A DNA stretch of 64,000 bases from Stratiolaelaps scimitus (Eukaryota > Arthropoda > Arachnida > Mesostigmata > Laelapidae): assembly GCA_019614645.1 (NCBI GenBank), contig JABWDB010000001.1:15789501-15853500 (forward strand), given 5' to 3'. Under the pieces are notes generated by a model. The model had not been told where the DNA came from and did not search any database. It was given only the letters and a program-made list of their open reading frames with translations. Below are positions 12,918 through 27,300 of this stretch, piece after piece. How positions within the stretch are numbered: the first letter of the stretch is position 1; each line of letters opens with the position of its first letter. The translations under genes and the position numbers were made by a program.

Positions 12918-13623
12918 GCACAGTGTATTCGTAGCGCTTACCATAAAAAACAACTAATGTTGCCATGAACGCTATTCGAACACCGTACTTTTAAAAATGT
13001 TCATTTCACCATTACTAGCCCTTACTGTACATAGAAACAAGATCCTGGCTCACATTTACGAGCTACTCTCCTCCCCTAGTAGCCAATATTTTGAAACATA
13101 TCAAATTGATGTTATCTATAGCCCACCGCACTGTAGGAAATACACTTAGACCAGGTCATGTGCATTCAGAAGTGATTTCATGACTTCCATATATAATTAT
13201 ACCGTAAGTTATCCTGGTTAGCAGTTCGGCCTGCGTCTGCATGTGCACGCATAATTAGCGTATATAATACGGCATTACCGTTCGATGGAAGCGATGAACT
13301 GTATACTCGAGTTAGTGGGTGACTGCCTAAACGACCTTGATTTTCTTCCCATTTGCTGACGTTTAACAGTCGTCCTCTCTTTCGGCGTCTCTTACCTTGC
13401 TCTAATTGTCACCTAATTAAAAAGGCTTCTATTGCAATCTTTTTCTGCAATTTTCTCTTGCAGTGTCAACTGTCATTACCTTCGCGCGTGGCTCTCGCCA
13501 TCGCGGAATAGAATAACGCCATAATACCAATATATTCAGCTTTCATTGGAGAAAGTTAACACATGTCAATACATATCACCCTGTGTGGGTTCCCCTCGCC
13601 CCTTCTTCTGTACATAGTTGTTC

Positions 13624-13706
13624 GTCCGTAGATGGTCTAGTTATGGGCGTCCTGTATTGCTAGACAGGTGGGACATTCGGCTGGGGTCAAAATCCTGCCA
13701 TACGTG
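13624..13706 (+). mobile_element. tRNA-derived SINE head or tRNA pseudogene
   Basis: The segment reads like a worn tRNA gene. An A-box-like GGTCTAGTTATGGGCG lies near 13634 and a B-box-like GGGGTCAAAATCC near 13683, with the spacing of a pol III type-2 promoter. The arms do not fold into a clean cloverleaf, so it is not a functional tRNA. The run of DNA after it (to about 13790, ending in an A-rich AATAAAG stretch) could be the SINE body. No target-site duplication was identified. Confidence 0.4.
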
Positions 13707-15650
13707 GAGAATCTTTGGACTTGTTCTCATCCTTCCTCATCTGCGGACTCTTGCCGAGTACCATAAGGTAGAAAATAAAGCATAGGTGGCCCCGGCGTAA
13801 CCTCGTAGTTATACCTAATTGTTCAAAGCCAAGACCAGTCATATTAGAGGAACAGCGGAGAGTCAGCTCAAAGAATGTTCAATGTGTAATGTACGTGCTT
13901 GTCCGTGGTCCGCTTTGATAAGACCTTGCAAAGCAGTGCGACTGCCGCCAGTACCGTTATTGGTCTTAGACACATTTATTGTGCTCAAAGCTTCGAGTGG
14001 TTTCTTCTATTCCTTCATGCTTTTACTCGATGTGCTGGACAGGAAATGTTGAAACACTGCTGTAGGTGTAACAGATCGAGGTCTAGAAGTCGAACTGTTG
14101 GCTCCCCGTCGGCGCCAGTGGCACAAGATAAAAAGTTGGTGTACAGGTTCAATCAGACGGGGGATCTTGTACAGCCTTGACCAACTGGGGCTTCTTGCAT
14201 TGCTTCCACAGTGTTCCTCCCATTTGCCTCGGCCGCTTCCCATCTGATGTAGACTGATTGCATTGTCTTATGGTCTGCGCAGCCTCTTTCCAGCGTTCAC
14301 CGTCCCCCGACCCGCGTATTCGATTGGTCTTCTGCCCAGTCCGTCTCCTCCGTGCCACCTAACGGATATATTTCCTCTTGCATTCGACACAACAATACAA
14401 CACCGCCAGTAACAGTACTATATTTACTAGGCCAGCCTCGTAGCGATTGCCTCAAGCATACTGAACGGTTTGGTCTCGCAACGTTGGCAGTGAGAATCAC
14501 GCATGTTGATCTGGGTCTCTATTCATTTGAGGCTGCCTTCCTCCATCACGCGGGTAGTTCTAATCGGCCTATTACATTGGAATGAAATTACCTGCAAAAT
14601 CATTTAAAAAAGCAGTACCTCTAACGTTCCAGCGAGAGAGAAGAACTTAACCACTTATATATACCCATAACGATGTCTGTCGAGGTGTTTGCCATTTGTC
14701 TTCGACTAACTTATCGGCCAGGTATTGCTTTTGGGGTCAGTGGAATGCTGAGTTCACAGACAAACAAGTGGTACTTAACACTGACCATCTGAACGTCCCA
14801 CGTGGCGTGTTTGGCTGAAGCTTTGCTTGAAGCTGCTGCACATTACTTGAAGCAATCTAGCATCACTGAATACCCGTACAATGTAGTTGCTATTTAAAGG
14901 GTGTTGATTTTTTTAATGGCTATACTGTAAAATGCGTCGGGCTATATATAGTCTGGTTAACCGGCTTTTGGTGGAACTTGGAGAACGGCGAAGTGCTAAT
15001 GGGTATATAGGATCGAACGACGATAGAGAAACACCCAACAGGACAGACACTTGATTTTAAGTTGTTCTGAAAATAACTACAAGTCGCGATTGCGTACGAG
15101 CAGTTGTGCTGTGATTTCGACTTGACCACGAGAAGGCTTACAACTCTGATTCGCAGATAACTGCGTGTGAAATCCTAGTGAATGTGTTCTCGGCTGCTAG
15201 CCGTGTAAGAGTATCTGAATGTACATCGCTGGGAGAATTGTATATGCTTTTCGATGATCGGCGAAGTTGACAAGCCCCAATAGGAAGGAAAATATAAATA
15301 AATGCAGATAAATTATTATTATTATTATCTGCGGGCCGAGAGCAGAAGTTACGAGCAGGTTTGCAAGACAATAATCGTATCCCAATACTACACACGACAA
15401 TTAACAGATAGCGCAATGGTGGCAGAGGTGGCCGATGATTGGCTTTATTTTATTATATTTTGTACTGTTTTAATGTCTTTCGCATTGCTAGTCTGTCCTA
15501 TGTACCTAGCAGTATAAGTGCGCCTGCATCCAATACCTATATATAAGATTAAGGTCGCCGGCAAATATCTCGACCCGACTTTGTACTGCGTTTCAGTTTT
15601 AATAATTTTGTCATTCCGATGGTGACAGTCCCGACCAGCGTTCGCGTAGC
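13707..15650. other. No recognisable gene
   Basis: Mixed composition with short chance frames on both strands. An ATT run lies near 15312-15327 and an AGT run follows at 15670-15690. Confidence 0.45.
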
Positions 15651-17400
15651 TGTGTGGCGCTTTTGGTTGCAGTAGTAGTAGTAGTAGTAGTTGTATTAAT
15701 AGTAGTGATGTTGGCCAAGGAAACGCGATTGAGGGAGGATTCTCGATAACAACTGCCAGCAGCGGAGCGAACACAATCGGGACGGCTGGCCTATTATACC
15801 GCTAAGGAGCAAAAACGCATTAGACATCGCCGTGTCTCATCGTGTGTATTATACGTTTTATCTGTTTGTTAGTGGCAGGGGAACCCCTGGGGGCCGGCTG
15901 TGGCGGTGGCCACGACCGAAAGGTCCCCATTAAGGCGGGCCTGGCTCGTCCAGCCATATATCACCGCAGGCCAACGGCGTTGTGAGGAGACACCGGCTTC
16001 TACCGTCGCCGCCGGCGGCAGCAGCAGCAGCTAACCAACTCTGTCCTCTCCTCTTGCTCAGTGCGCCCTGTTCGAAAGACCCATCGTTCCGAAAGCAGCA
16101 GAGGCGACACTGGCACAACCACTACCACCACCACCACTGTGCCCATACAGCCAATCTCAATACGGGATCCAACAATGGAACAGCTAGCGGGGAGACGAGA
16201 AAGAACTGCAGTCACAATGGCAGTAGCGGCATAGGCGGTAGTGCGGCGCAGTGGTAGCCACGGTGATGCGGCACAAGTCGCCTTGACGGTGGCGGAGACT
16301 GCTAAGGAAAGGCGGGAGAACGCTGTCTCGGCTACAACGGACAGGCCGAATCGGCAACAAACGGGTGGCTGGTAGAGCAAGGAGGTGAACGAAAGGAGCA
16401 CACGAATGGCGCTGGGGGCGGGGGGGGGTAGCTGACGACGATACTAGCGTCTGAACCGGTGGATGAGGATCGCCGACTGTTCCGCCTTGTCCTCCTGTCC
16501 AGCTTGAATGGGGGGGGGGATGTGGGGAGTTCGATTCGTCCACCCATTACACCCACCCACCCACCCATCGACCGAGCGACCATTCGCGCAACGCATCTGC
16601 ACTCGTCCTGCAGGAAGGGAAAAGGTGGACCCTGAATCGTCCTGGATCATCCTAACGACAGTGGACACCACAGCAATCGGTGCCGGATCCACCAAGAAAG
16701 GAATGCATGCTAGATTGAAACGGCACGACGTAGTGACACTCACGATGCTGCTGTGGTGTTGGCGGCAGGGCAACCCGGACGATAGCGGGGATGTGTGTAC
16801 GAGAACGCGAGAAGGAGCTAAACGAATAATAAAAGAGAGGGTGAGAGAGAGAGAGAGAAAGAGAGAGGAAGCGAAAAGGAACTGGACGGTCGGCCTGACT
16901 GAAAACACAGCGGCCAAATGAATCTGCGCCGTCTATGCGCCGCCAACCGTGCTGTCGCCTCCTGTTCGGGGTGGTCCGTAGACTGATGAAGCAACATCAG
17001 TGGCCACCCACAGAACATCACCCTAGCTCAGGCGAGTGGGTGACATCGTTTCTCAATCAGATCAGCAGCGTGCGTGAGGGAAAGAAAGAGAGAGAGGGAG
17101 AGAGAGAGATAGCTGACAGTGGGAGACGAAAATGACAACTGCTGCGAATGTTGCCGCGAGGCTAATTCAGGGTATCATTCCGTTCAGTGGTGCAGCATAC
17201 AGTGCTGGTGCTCGGACGCAGCGTCGCGTTGGCGCCTCTGTGGCGGCGTATGCCAGTCCAGAGTGACGCGCAAGTTGGCAGCGGTCGTGTATGGACATGT
17301 GTTAGTGAGGTCGAGGACTAAGTTCAGCAACATGAGCTATCAATGTTCAATTACGACGAAGGCTACTAATGTGACAGATGAGCTAATAACACAAAGCTAC
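15651..17400. other. GC-rich, purine/pyrimidine-skewed block
   Basis: This block contains an AGT trinucleotide run (15670-15690), CAG/CAC runs near 16016-16030 and 16115-16138, G runs near 16420 and 16510, CCAC repeats near 16545-16570, and GA-rich tracts near 16835-16870 and 17080-17110. The long frames across it are low-complexity on all strands. I see no domain. It may be regulatory DNA or a 5' untranslated region, unproven. Confidence 0.4.
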
Positions 17401-17980
17401 TAGAAGAAGAAACCCTTTTTGTAAGACCTTAGCCTATCGAGGACAATGTCATTATTTATATATTTTTATCATCGAAGCAACACAAGTCAGTTATAATCGT
17501 GGCGCGTTTTTGCGTACGTAGCGCCAGTAGGATATAAAATAATCGCGTGTATTCTTTCATTGTTTTCCAGTATGGAAGGGTCTACAATTATTTTTTACAA
17601 CAAGGACAAAAAATGTGTGCTGTGTATTATGTGGAAACACACAATGCGATCTAGGCGCCGATGATAAATAGACGTGTTTACAATAATGTTCCCTTGAAAG
17701 CACACTGAAGGTTGAATCGATCCAGACGTACAGACCATCAGCCACTGCGCCAACGTCTCAGATCGATAATGGGAATCTATATTGCTATTTTCTATCATAC
17801 CATATCAACTAACGACTATATCGAATAGTTATTATTTCCAAGTGTTCACGAACTGGAAATTGAGCTCAATTTCTCACTAACTACGAATCGTACATTAGTT
17901 AGCGAGTTATCTGTAGGCTAAGGAACATTCGTCTCAGCAACAATCTTCCGACGTTTTATCGCCAGAGTTTCAGTGGTTGC
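17401..17980. other. AT-rich, nothing recognised
   Basis: No gene, repeat or RNA that I can name. Confidence 0.5.
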
Positions 17981-17983
17981 AGG

Positions 17984-18402
17984 ATGAGTGGTGTCGGCAT
18001 TCGCTTCGAGCTTGCGCCGTTGCAATCCCCCGAGATCGATGTTCGACGGGTAGACCTTAAGGCGCTCAAAGCTGCTTCGGCATTTACTCATACTTAATCC
18101 ACCAACGAAGTGCCGTCTAAGCTTACGTCAAAGGCTTTGAAATTCGCACAAGTACTTACAGTGTGTTTACTCAGTTGGCCAGGCGCTTTAGCAGCTTCGA
18201 GCAGGAAATCCACGAGAAGGCGGGTCACTTCACAAAGCTCCCTGGGATCGACTTCATTGTTGATCTACTGCCAGCGTCTCAAACAAGCAAGCCCCCGTCC
18301 CGCGCCGACCAACGCTGCCCACTCGAAGCTAACAAATCTGCACGGCCCCTCGAATGTCCAATAGATCCGAGTGTCCGTAGGTTCTCCGAGCCTTTCACGT
18401 AA
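17984..18402 (+). CDS. Candidate small gene in two open segments, unknown protein
   Basis: Two adjacent plus-strand frames have gene-like codon use. The first starts at ATG 17984 (preceded by TTGCAGG) and begins MSGVGIRFELAPLQSPEIDV, running to TAA at about 18097. The second opens after a TACTTACAG acceptor-like site at about 18156 and contains ARRFSSFEQEIHEKAGHF and KLPGIDFIVDLLP, ending in TAA at 18400-18402. A possible donor (CGGGTAGAC, about 18050) would end the first segment, but its phase does not match the second, so the join is unresolved. The alternatives are a pseudogene broken by an indel, or two unlinked exons. The charged helix-like stretch suggests a small intracellular coiled-coil protein. 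I do not recognise the family. Confidence 0.35.
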
Positions 18403-21400
18403 ATCCCCAGCCAGGGCCTGAAACTTGTCAAATCCTGCCCCTTGCATCCCCTCAGCCCTTTGCCTCTCTCCATCTTTTCCTCGTCTTCAAATGGAAGATA
18501 GAGAGAGAGAGAGCTACTGAAGCGCTCGAAGCATGCGCACTGCGGCTAGAATAATTTACATCATGAGTGAACTCTCCATGACTATATGCACGTGTGACTC
18601 AGCACTGAGCGGCGAGTTATACGTGCACGAGGTCATGCAGAGTGCCTTGAATTACCGATTGACTGACTGACTGAACGATGCCATGATTATGTATTTAGGG
18701 GAGCACCGTTGTGGCGCCTGTGTGAAACAAACCAGCGAGTGAAATGAGCGCGCCGAGACGTTTTATATAATGGCTCATACATATCGCTATAGCTTCGCGA
18801 ATGTGTCGCCTGTAAAGTGCTTGCTTAAAATGTATTAAACTGTGTAATAGTACTATGACGGTGACACCGATTGATCCTGGCCAGCTGAAGCGGGAATTTT
18901 ACAAAGTCGATTTTTGTTTACTACAATCAGATAATAGCAGTAGTGTTGAGGCTAGTTTGGTCCTCGACTCAGCGTTCTCACAAGAAGCAAATGAATCTGC
19001 ATACGTCACACCACCTCGTTGTGGTGGCACTATTTGGAAGTTCTGATGTACAAGGTGTAATATATATATATATATATACGGGTGATTTTTATTTGCGCGT
19101 TTCCCAGGGTTCATCAACATGATGTTGACGTAGTAGCTACGCTTGAGGTACATCATGCAATGGAAGTGGGAATGCTCCCCATGCTGTTCTATGAACATGC
19201 CACCCGCTCCAGTCTCGGCTGTGTCCGTTATATACGCATAGGCGTTGGTCTGCAAATCGACAAACTGCTTTTTTCTCCGTTTAAATATTTCGCGTCTTCG
19301 CGAAACTACCGCTGCAGTGTATGGTCTCGCGGCAGTAGGCGAACCAACCTTTAACAAAACATCTATTAGACCCTAGACGAGTGGAGGTTTTTGGATGGTC
19401 CATCCAACGGACGCGTTCCGTCAATCCTTATTGGACGCGTTTGCCTCGTAAATGGGGGAGGGGAGCGCTCCTCTAATGGATGGCGCGATCGCATTTCAGT
19501 GAAGGCGCGAATAATGTCGAACAAGCTACGATATAATGGTACCGCTAATGGAGGCTGGGGAGAAATTAGTTTATATATACGGGTTAATCTCACTCGGACA
19601 TTCAGTCGAGAACAAGATCATATTGATGCGTGGTATACATTTTTCAAAGATATTCATATGGAAATATATATATATATATATATTTTTTTTTTTTTTGTCG
19701 TTCATTTCGACCGTTTTACCCAACACTCGACCAATCACCATTGTCTAAATGGATGTCTTGTCAACGTACGAATGACATGTGAGGGGTTATCTATCCTAAG
19801 AAAAGCCAGTACCGAACTGGAAAATCGTTGCTTCTGAAGCCTTAGTAGGCATTACTATAAACAAGTTTTTACATCGTGAACTTCTACTGAATCATGTGTG
19901 TGGATCATATTCGTCATGTGCGTATTTTCTTCATATTATTTTCTCCACTATATCTCATTCGGCGTCGGAACTCGCACATTTTACTTATTAAATATTTGCA
20001 TTCGTAAAATACTGAATAGTCAACATTGAACGCGCTCAGAAGGACGTAAATCGCAACCGTCGAATGGTACATATTACTCTCGTAACGCCTATGATTGGTT
20101 TCATGAAACGTTTCAAGTAAACATAAATATTATTTGTACGGAATTTTAGATATTGACTTTAAGCTTTTGAAAATACCGTACAGTTCGTCCATTGAAAGCT
20201 GTTTTCGTCGGAAAAGCCTTTCTGCCGCTTAATTCAATATTTTGTGTAGTCATCCTTATACCAGCGAGTCGAACGTCAGATAACTAATCATTCATTTGGT
20301 TGCTGTAGAGGTAAGCTGAGTTGCTAGCCGGCCGGTCAGCAAAATAGTGATTAGGTTCTATGTACAGCTGACTCTTTGAAATTCATTTACTTTTTAATAT
20401 CGACTCATCACGCACGGTTAACTAGGTTATAATTATCTTCTCTAAATGGTGGTCAAAAGGCAGTGACATTACGGCTACCCTAACGCTGCCAAAACTGAAT
20501 TGTTGTACAGCCCAAGCTCACAGCTTTCTACTGACACTCCAAAAGGTTGTCACAGTGTAAACAAAAACAGTGTAAACAAAACACGTTAATGTTGGCTCTG
20601 AATCAGCCTGGAACATTTATTTATTATAAGTTAGCCGACGTGTTAGAACTTAGCCCCTTTGACAGAATTAGTAGTTTTTTCTTATGTTCTACGTATTTGC
20701 CTCGCTGGTTGTTCCACTGTCAAACGGAATAAACCACAAGCAATCCTATCATCGCCGACTCCATCGTTGGAAACACCCCAGCTATGACACAGTTACAGTA
20801 CATATACATTCAAATAGTCACTCTCTTGATCTCGTTCTTTCTTTCGTTCTAGAGTGTGTGTCTGTCATGTACACACATACAGAGAGAGTGCGTTGCGTAC
20901 CCATTCACAATTCCCTTGTATAATGACCCTGCAAGATATCCCCTGCCGCTTCACCGTCCACATCATATCACGCAATAGCTATCTATAATATGAAAGTAAA
21001 GGAACCGCTGTCGACGACGCACGGCTGACGAGTCTTGACCGTAACCATCGTATATGAATCAAGACAGCGTTTGAACGCTTTCCGTCAGCTACAGCTTCAC
21101 TGGCTACAAGCAAGAGTGCGTTGGTCCGTCGGCAGCTTCGACGCTCGATGGCCGTTGAGGTGAATGGCTGTTCCTTCTCACTGTGGTAGTATATATATCG
21201 TCAGAGACTACAGAGCGTGTTTGCCTCTTGCTGTTGCAGTTGCTTCCGATGCTACACGCTTCGCCTGCCGCAGCTTGCCTTGGATTGTACCATGCGACGA
21301 CGTGCTGCCTTGTACTACACCTGCGCCCCCTTCGACACGATCACCAACGTTTCCTCATCGCCCGTTGCCATCGCGTTCCGCCTCCACCTTTCTTCCACGT

Positions 21401-23480
21401 TTCTAAGTACAGACCGCAGCAGGAGGCGGCGGTGCGCAGCCCAAACGCACTTTTCGCGTAGGAGCACCCGTGCCAACAGTGGCTAAAGGCGTCGGGGTTG
21501 GCCAGGAGCAGCGCCGGAGCAGTTCTAGTCTCTGGGGAGCCATCCACACGCCGCAAGATACAGCCTCACAACGGCCGGCGAGGCCCCACCGGACTCACCG
21601 ACCCATTCCTGCCTACTTCGAGTCGTCTACCACCGCTAGTACGACGACGAGGGGCTCTCTACCGCCAGCACCCCTAAGCACCCTTCCTCACAGGGCACTC
21701 TCACCAGCTCCATTCCGATGTTGTCTAATGTTGGCTGGCGCTGGCGGACAAGTGACCGACCATCTGACGGCCAGGTCCACCCCCACAGACGCATAGATGG
21801 ACGCACGCTCACACGCACAGATATATATATATATATATACTCACTATTTCGTACATGCGCATACCACTTGTGAATGGTGATGTATGTGGCACAGCTTGGC
21901 GCGGGCATAGCACACAACGCAGTGTGGAAGAGGTGGCAGTAAGCGTCGTTGTCGACCACGATAGTATAATAGCAACTGCTTTGTTGCCAGTCGTACGGCC
22001 GCCCGGCGTGCTTGCCCGTCCGCCCGTTCACTAGACGCCAGTTACTTCCCTTGATTCCCAGCCGGCAACTCCGTTAGGAGGTGAAACCGCTACCCGGGAG
22101 AGCATCAGGAGGAACGAAGGCATTCGGGACTGTCTAAGCAGCCAGCAGCGGTGAAGCGAGACGCCGTTGTCGCCGACGTCACTAAGTAGAAAAGAGCCGC
22201 AAACAACGAACCCAGAAGCAGACAGAGGTAGTTCGCCCTAACGATTGCCTCCGAAAAGGTCAGCCAACGCGTTAACAGGTATAGTATGTAAGGCATAGCA
22301 TGTGGAGACCTAAGAGAAGAGTAGTGAAATTATCCTGTCTAGTAAAAGGTATAATTGTATGATAGGGATTTGTACAGGTAATGTGTAGTTACGTAAGCAG
22401 GCTAAGATAGTTATGCTAGAAAATGATTTGTGATGGCTTTTTGCTGAAATGTGAGCACCACCAATAGACATGTATGTATTGCATAGTACCGTATCCATAG
22501 CGACATGTCATTTTGCCCTTTTCCACCAACCAGTCGGAGGAGCGCATTGTCGATATAAATTAGCTAAATTTGCTATTGATTAACGTTGGACGTAATGCAT
22601 ACGTGGGAGGGGGCTTATGTGAGCTTTGCGGAGCAAATAATTTACACATACACATTCTGGCCCACGGCCGCCGCCGCCGCCACCACCTCCTCCAAATCGG
22701 CTATAGGAAAGCCAGCGGACGTGAGAGAAAGACGAGCGCGGGTATGCCGCACCAACCCGGACCCTTTTGTAGGGTATCAGGGACAGTGCATTTGATCCCG
22801 TCTGTCAGATGTGCTTAGGTGAATGTTGACTAATGGTTTCTCTCCTCCGGCCCTCTGAGATTGGTTTTCTTTTTCTCGAAAGCGGGAGAGAAATTGAAAA
22901 ACTGCTGAACCCGAACTGAACTCAACTCGATTGGCTTCTTGGTGAAGAGGACCAAGTGAGGTTGGGAGGACAACAGTGGCGGTGGTGGTGGTGGTGGTTT
23001 TGTGGTCGCTCTGATGATTCTCCAATTCCCTCGGAGCAAATCAGTCATTTCAATTTCCAATTCTGCGGCCCTCTGCGGCCGCGGCGGATCCGCAGCGGCC
23101 CCAGTGAGCCACTCATGGTGATACACGAAAACACCAGTCACCTACCACACCTCACACAGCCGCACAGTGGCCGCTAAATCAAACTTGCATCCAACCTGTA
23201 TGAGCGCTTAAATCGAAGCAGTAAATCATTACGATATACCAATGTGACCCCGCGGGTGTTGCCTTGCGACGCCCGTTGTGCCCTTGGTCGTATTCATCCT
23301 TATCGAGATGCTCCGCCTAACCTAAACTATTTGTTTGAATGTAGAGCTGCTTTTCGTTTGGAAGCCCTTTGCAGTTCTCCTACCCGAGGAATATGACCGC
23401 TTTACCTAACCGCAATTCTGTTCATAGGCCATTCCATTTAACCCTCAGCGCCACTTGTACCACAGAGAATCAGCAACGTT
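18403..23480. other. Non-coding with microsatellites and GC-rich blocks
   Basis: Contains GA runs (about 18497-18512), TA runs at about 19061-19078, 19668-19682 (followed by a T run) and 21822-21840, and GC-rich blocks at about 21000-22100 and 22640-23160 whose frames are low-complexity. The candidate frames I inspected here lack domains and splice support. Confidence 0.4.
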
Positions 23481-23577
23481 TTGTGCAAATTCTATAATAC
23501 ATTACTGGTATTCCAAGCGCACAAAAGCAACGAATGACCATACATCATAGAACAGGATAGGGCAGAAAAGTGAAAAA

Positions 23578-24350
23578 GCAATTTAAGAAATAAATGTCCG
23601 CCCGATCATCGAAAATCAAGTAAAAGGAACTGCCCCAAATGAAACTCTACCAGCCGACACAAAAGTCAAATTGAAACACCGTTCTACGCGGGCGGTACGC
23701 GTGGAGCGGACAAGCAAATCAAGACTGAGTTTTGCTCGTTCCACTTGTGAGCTTTGCTTCTCTGACACCCATTTTGCCGTTGGTTGGTTCTATATTGAGT
23801 TTGATTATTGTTAGATTGTATCCGGGCAACCTGGGCAAAACGCCTGCAGCTCACTGGTCCGTTGTTCGATGTAGAAAAATGCCTGCAGTGTCAAAATTGT
23901 GCAAGGAACGTCCGCATACAGCGGGTAGTATAAATGTCGCCCACTTTTATAATTCACTAATAAATAATCCTGTCGTCATACACATTCAGAAAAATAGTTT
24001 GATCCACGTCCGCGCTTTTTTTTTTTTTATTATTAGGTTCATAAAGTAGCACTCGCCGATAATCGAAATAGAATCAGCGCCGCTTCTATCTATGCATGTC
24101 GTCTATTCTTTATGGGCAAGTGCAGACGACATCGCTGCTCTGTTCGAAGTAAACAACTAAAACGATATCGAAACGCCCATTATGGATTATAAGCAAAAAC
24201 AAAAAACTAATTAGGAAAGAAATATCAAAACTGTATATCAAGCAAAGGCGCACCACCGAGTGAGAACTCCATCAGCCAGCACAAAAATGAATTGAAGCAA
24301 CGCCCTGCACAGACGATATCCGTGGACCAGACAGACGATTGAACAAATAA
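23578..24350. repeat. Pair of diverged direct repeats
   Basis: About 150 bp at 23578-23728 resembles about 140 bp at 24208-24350. Shared stretches include ACTC-ACCAGCC-ACACAAAA and AATTGAA followed by CG-rich ends. They are roughly 70 percent alike by eye, in the same orientation, about 630 bp apart. This is probably an old tandem or long-terminal-like duplication. No coding sequence lies between them. Confidence 0.35.
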
Positions 24351-27300
24351 AAGTGCAATTTTAGTACTACATAGATATACGCTTTTCGTAGAATTTCAGC
24401 TGGGCACGTACAGACTAAAATAATTTCTCTCTATATCTACACGTGCCATGTTCAGCCAGACTTAATAAATTCGTTCTACCTCATGGATGTGAAGTCACCT
24501 AAGCAGCAAATGGTAGCTCTGTACAAACTCTCCAAATCGCTCCAACTGATACGAACCCCTTAGAGAGAATGTAAAAGAGCGATTTCCACAAGGGTTTGGG
24601 AAAATGCCTCCTCAGTTCCGACTTTCCACCGCACTTCGAGTATTGAAAAAGCCACAATTTAAATCAGATCCTCCTGAGGGCCCATCTGCAATCTTTCGCA
24701 GGTACAGCGACTCAGCATTTGGAAGTTTGACTACGAATAGAATTTGATTACAATTATACAGACAGTCTATAATTTTTCTGTTTTCCAATATATGTTTCAC
24801 CTTTCTGTCGCTTCCAGCTGTAAGTGTGGCATTAGCTATCGACCTTTTATCGAAACCTTTGACGGTTATTATATAATGGAACGGTAGAATATAGGTCAGA
24901 TGATGTCAACTAATGATAGATAATTTTCTCGGCATCGGGCACCACCATGAGCCTCTCCCCGGCGCCTCAGGCTTTGTCCCGGGAGGCCCCTCTCCTAGCT
25001 CGTTCATCCGCATTCGTGCTAACCTTCAGATTAACATTATGTTAGATCATTTTGTCGGCATCCGTACCCTTGAAGCCTTTGCTTTCAAACGGAATCCTCT
25101 TTGAGCACGCCCGACGAGGCAATGCATGTTGCTGCAAATGTTCTACTCGTCCTTAGAACGTGAACAATAAAATATCGTGTACGTCGTGTTTCCTAATTCT
25201 TCTAAGCAATTTGCTACCTGTTGTATGTTAATAAATATGAACAATATTAATTAATTGATAAACACAAGGTCGCATCAGAAAATCTGTTTCCACAGAAGAA
25301 CATCTTAGAAAGTATCTAACTTCGGTTAGCCTTCCATGGGGCTACGGTGGTCTTTGAAAATATTTGATTCGTGTATTCGTGCACTTCTTTACGAAGAAAT
25401 TCATGCTTTTCATGACCGTTATAAATCTATGGGAGGGGGAGAGGCGGCGTACTTGCTATGAGGTAAGCGTGCAGTTTAGAAAAATGTAAATTCATAAATA
25501 GCAAATAGTTGGCTTGCAATTAACCAGCACTGTGCAATTACATAATGACGTGACAACTGTAAGACTCATATCCCCCTCCGCTCACCACCTGAATATAATA
25601 ATGCCACTCTTCGGTAGAAAGTACAAAGAATATTTCTTCACCTCACTGGTATTACTTATTCTCTGAGGCACTCATATCCTTTCACAGACCGAATTTGACC
25701 ATCATCACACGACAGAAACTACGGCGTGGTGCGAAGGTTACAAGGCTACGACCAGAGACGTACTCGAACTTCAGTGGAATGTAAAGCAATTAAAAGTTTC
25801 ATTGGAATGTTACTAGCCAGTTATGATTCCTCGGTAGTTGTAGTACATGAAAGGGACATCCAAGATTACTACCGATGCCGGAACGAACTCGAGAGTACGT
25901 TAACGTAAACCAATCGGATGCTCCTGTTCGGGGCCGCAGCCAGCTAGAAATGCCGGCAAACGCTACCGAGTGATACAATCCCGGAGTCACGCGGGGGTGC
26001 CACAAGGTTGTTTGGCACAGACTAGAAACGGTGTACGCGAAAGAACAGAGAAGTGCAGCAGAGTGTGACATCCTTTTGCAGCTGGAAGTTTTTCTTTTTA
26101 CGAACTTTCACATACGAGTTTCACGCGGACCCTTCGAATTCCCACCTTTGAATTGCAAGCGTTAACTTGCCGCCATTCGTCAATAGTACTATGGTCCTAA
26201 TAATTATTTCAGACGTAGGAACAGTTTGGTTTAACAAATGTTTGCCGTCATTTAGGAGTTGATCTTCTATGGATGTCGTTCCGATGGGAGCGACGGGAAA
26301 AAGGCGGATCGTCATTAACAAGCTGCCGTAACATGGGTTAGGATTGAAGGTTCTATGTAAGATAGGCGTCTTGGGGCGCTACTGACACGTATCGGTAAAT
26401 TTATGCAATTGGTAGTTCTCGCCTCACGTGTTGTATAACGAGGATAAACTGCCTCATGTTTCCATTGTACCTTAGCAAACTACGCACCAGTTCGAGTCAC
26501 TGCGATTATGCTGCCCTAATCATTATTACTTCAGAGGCTATGGAACGGGCTCTATTTTGATCAACAAACGTACATTTCAAAAGAAAACCAAACTCAAATG
26601 CTAATATGAGTCTTACAGATTGATAAAACTCGCTCACCTAATACAACGAGAAGATTCCCATAATTGCTAATGATCTCCTAGACAAGGACTCGACAGTAGC
26701 TAGTTGTCGTTACAATTCACGACTGCCTTCGGTCGGCAGACACAATTCTAGGAGTCGAACGAGCAGATAAAATAGTGAAGGGATCTCCAAGCTTGAACAG
26801 GGCTCATGTGTAACAATACCTCTTTCATTATGAACTGCTATCATAGTTTCTTCTAGCTTCCTCTAGTCAAATCCGTGTCGCTCGAAGGGGCACCCACGCG
26901 CTCAGTCTGCGCTGAACGAGTTCGACTCCATGCTAGGGGGCACGCGGTTCCGATTGAGTGAAGCCAAGATCATCCACACACAAAACTTCTCTGAGCTCAT
27001 TACTAGGGCAAGAGTATGTGAGAGAGAAAAAAGAGAGGGATAGACACTAGGTGATGGTGGGCTAGTTGTAGCGGCACTGTTAGCGGGTGTCCTGGCTTCT
27101 GCGCTTCTTCTTTTTCTTCCGTGGGACTGTGTATGGATGGAATGGTAAGGGCCGGCTTGGACCCGGCTCAGGGTCCCTCGGTTACCCGGCGTTTGCCAAG
27201 GTTCTGGCCCTGACAGTAGGAGAACTGTGTTTGGGTGTCTCTGTATGTACGTGTGTGTCTGTGTGAACCGGTACCCCTTGAGTCTGAAGCCCCGAGTTCT

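Larger units (their letters stand above)
10371..13623. other. Alternating GC-rich and AT-rich DNA, no supported gene
   Basis: GC-rich stretches at about 10620-11420 and 11930-12560 carry long, low-complexity frames on several strands and frames at once, typical of non-coding GC-rich DNA. Simple repeats are a CAG run at about 11191-11212 and a GTT run at about 12894-12917. I found no exon with a recognisable product. Confidence 0.4.

Noticed and set aside
15982..17135. Many overlapping frames on both strands
   Set aside because: Caused by GC-rich and simple-repeat composition; none has a domain or consistent exon borders.
25726..25908. Gene-like 60-codon frame with a piggyBac-like look (IKSFIGMLL)
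   Set aside because: Only a few residues resemble the family; no other transposase block or terminal repeats nearby.
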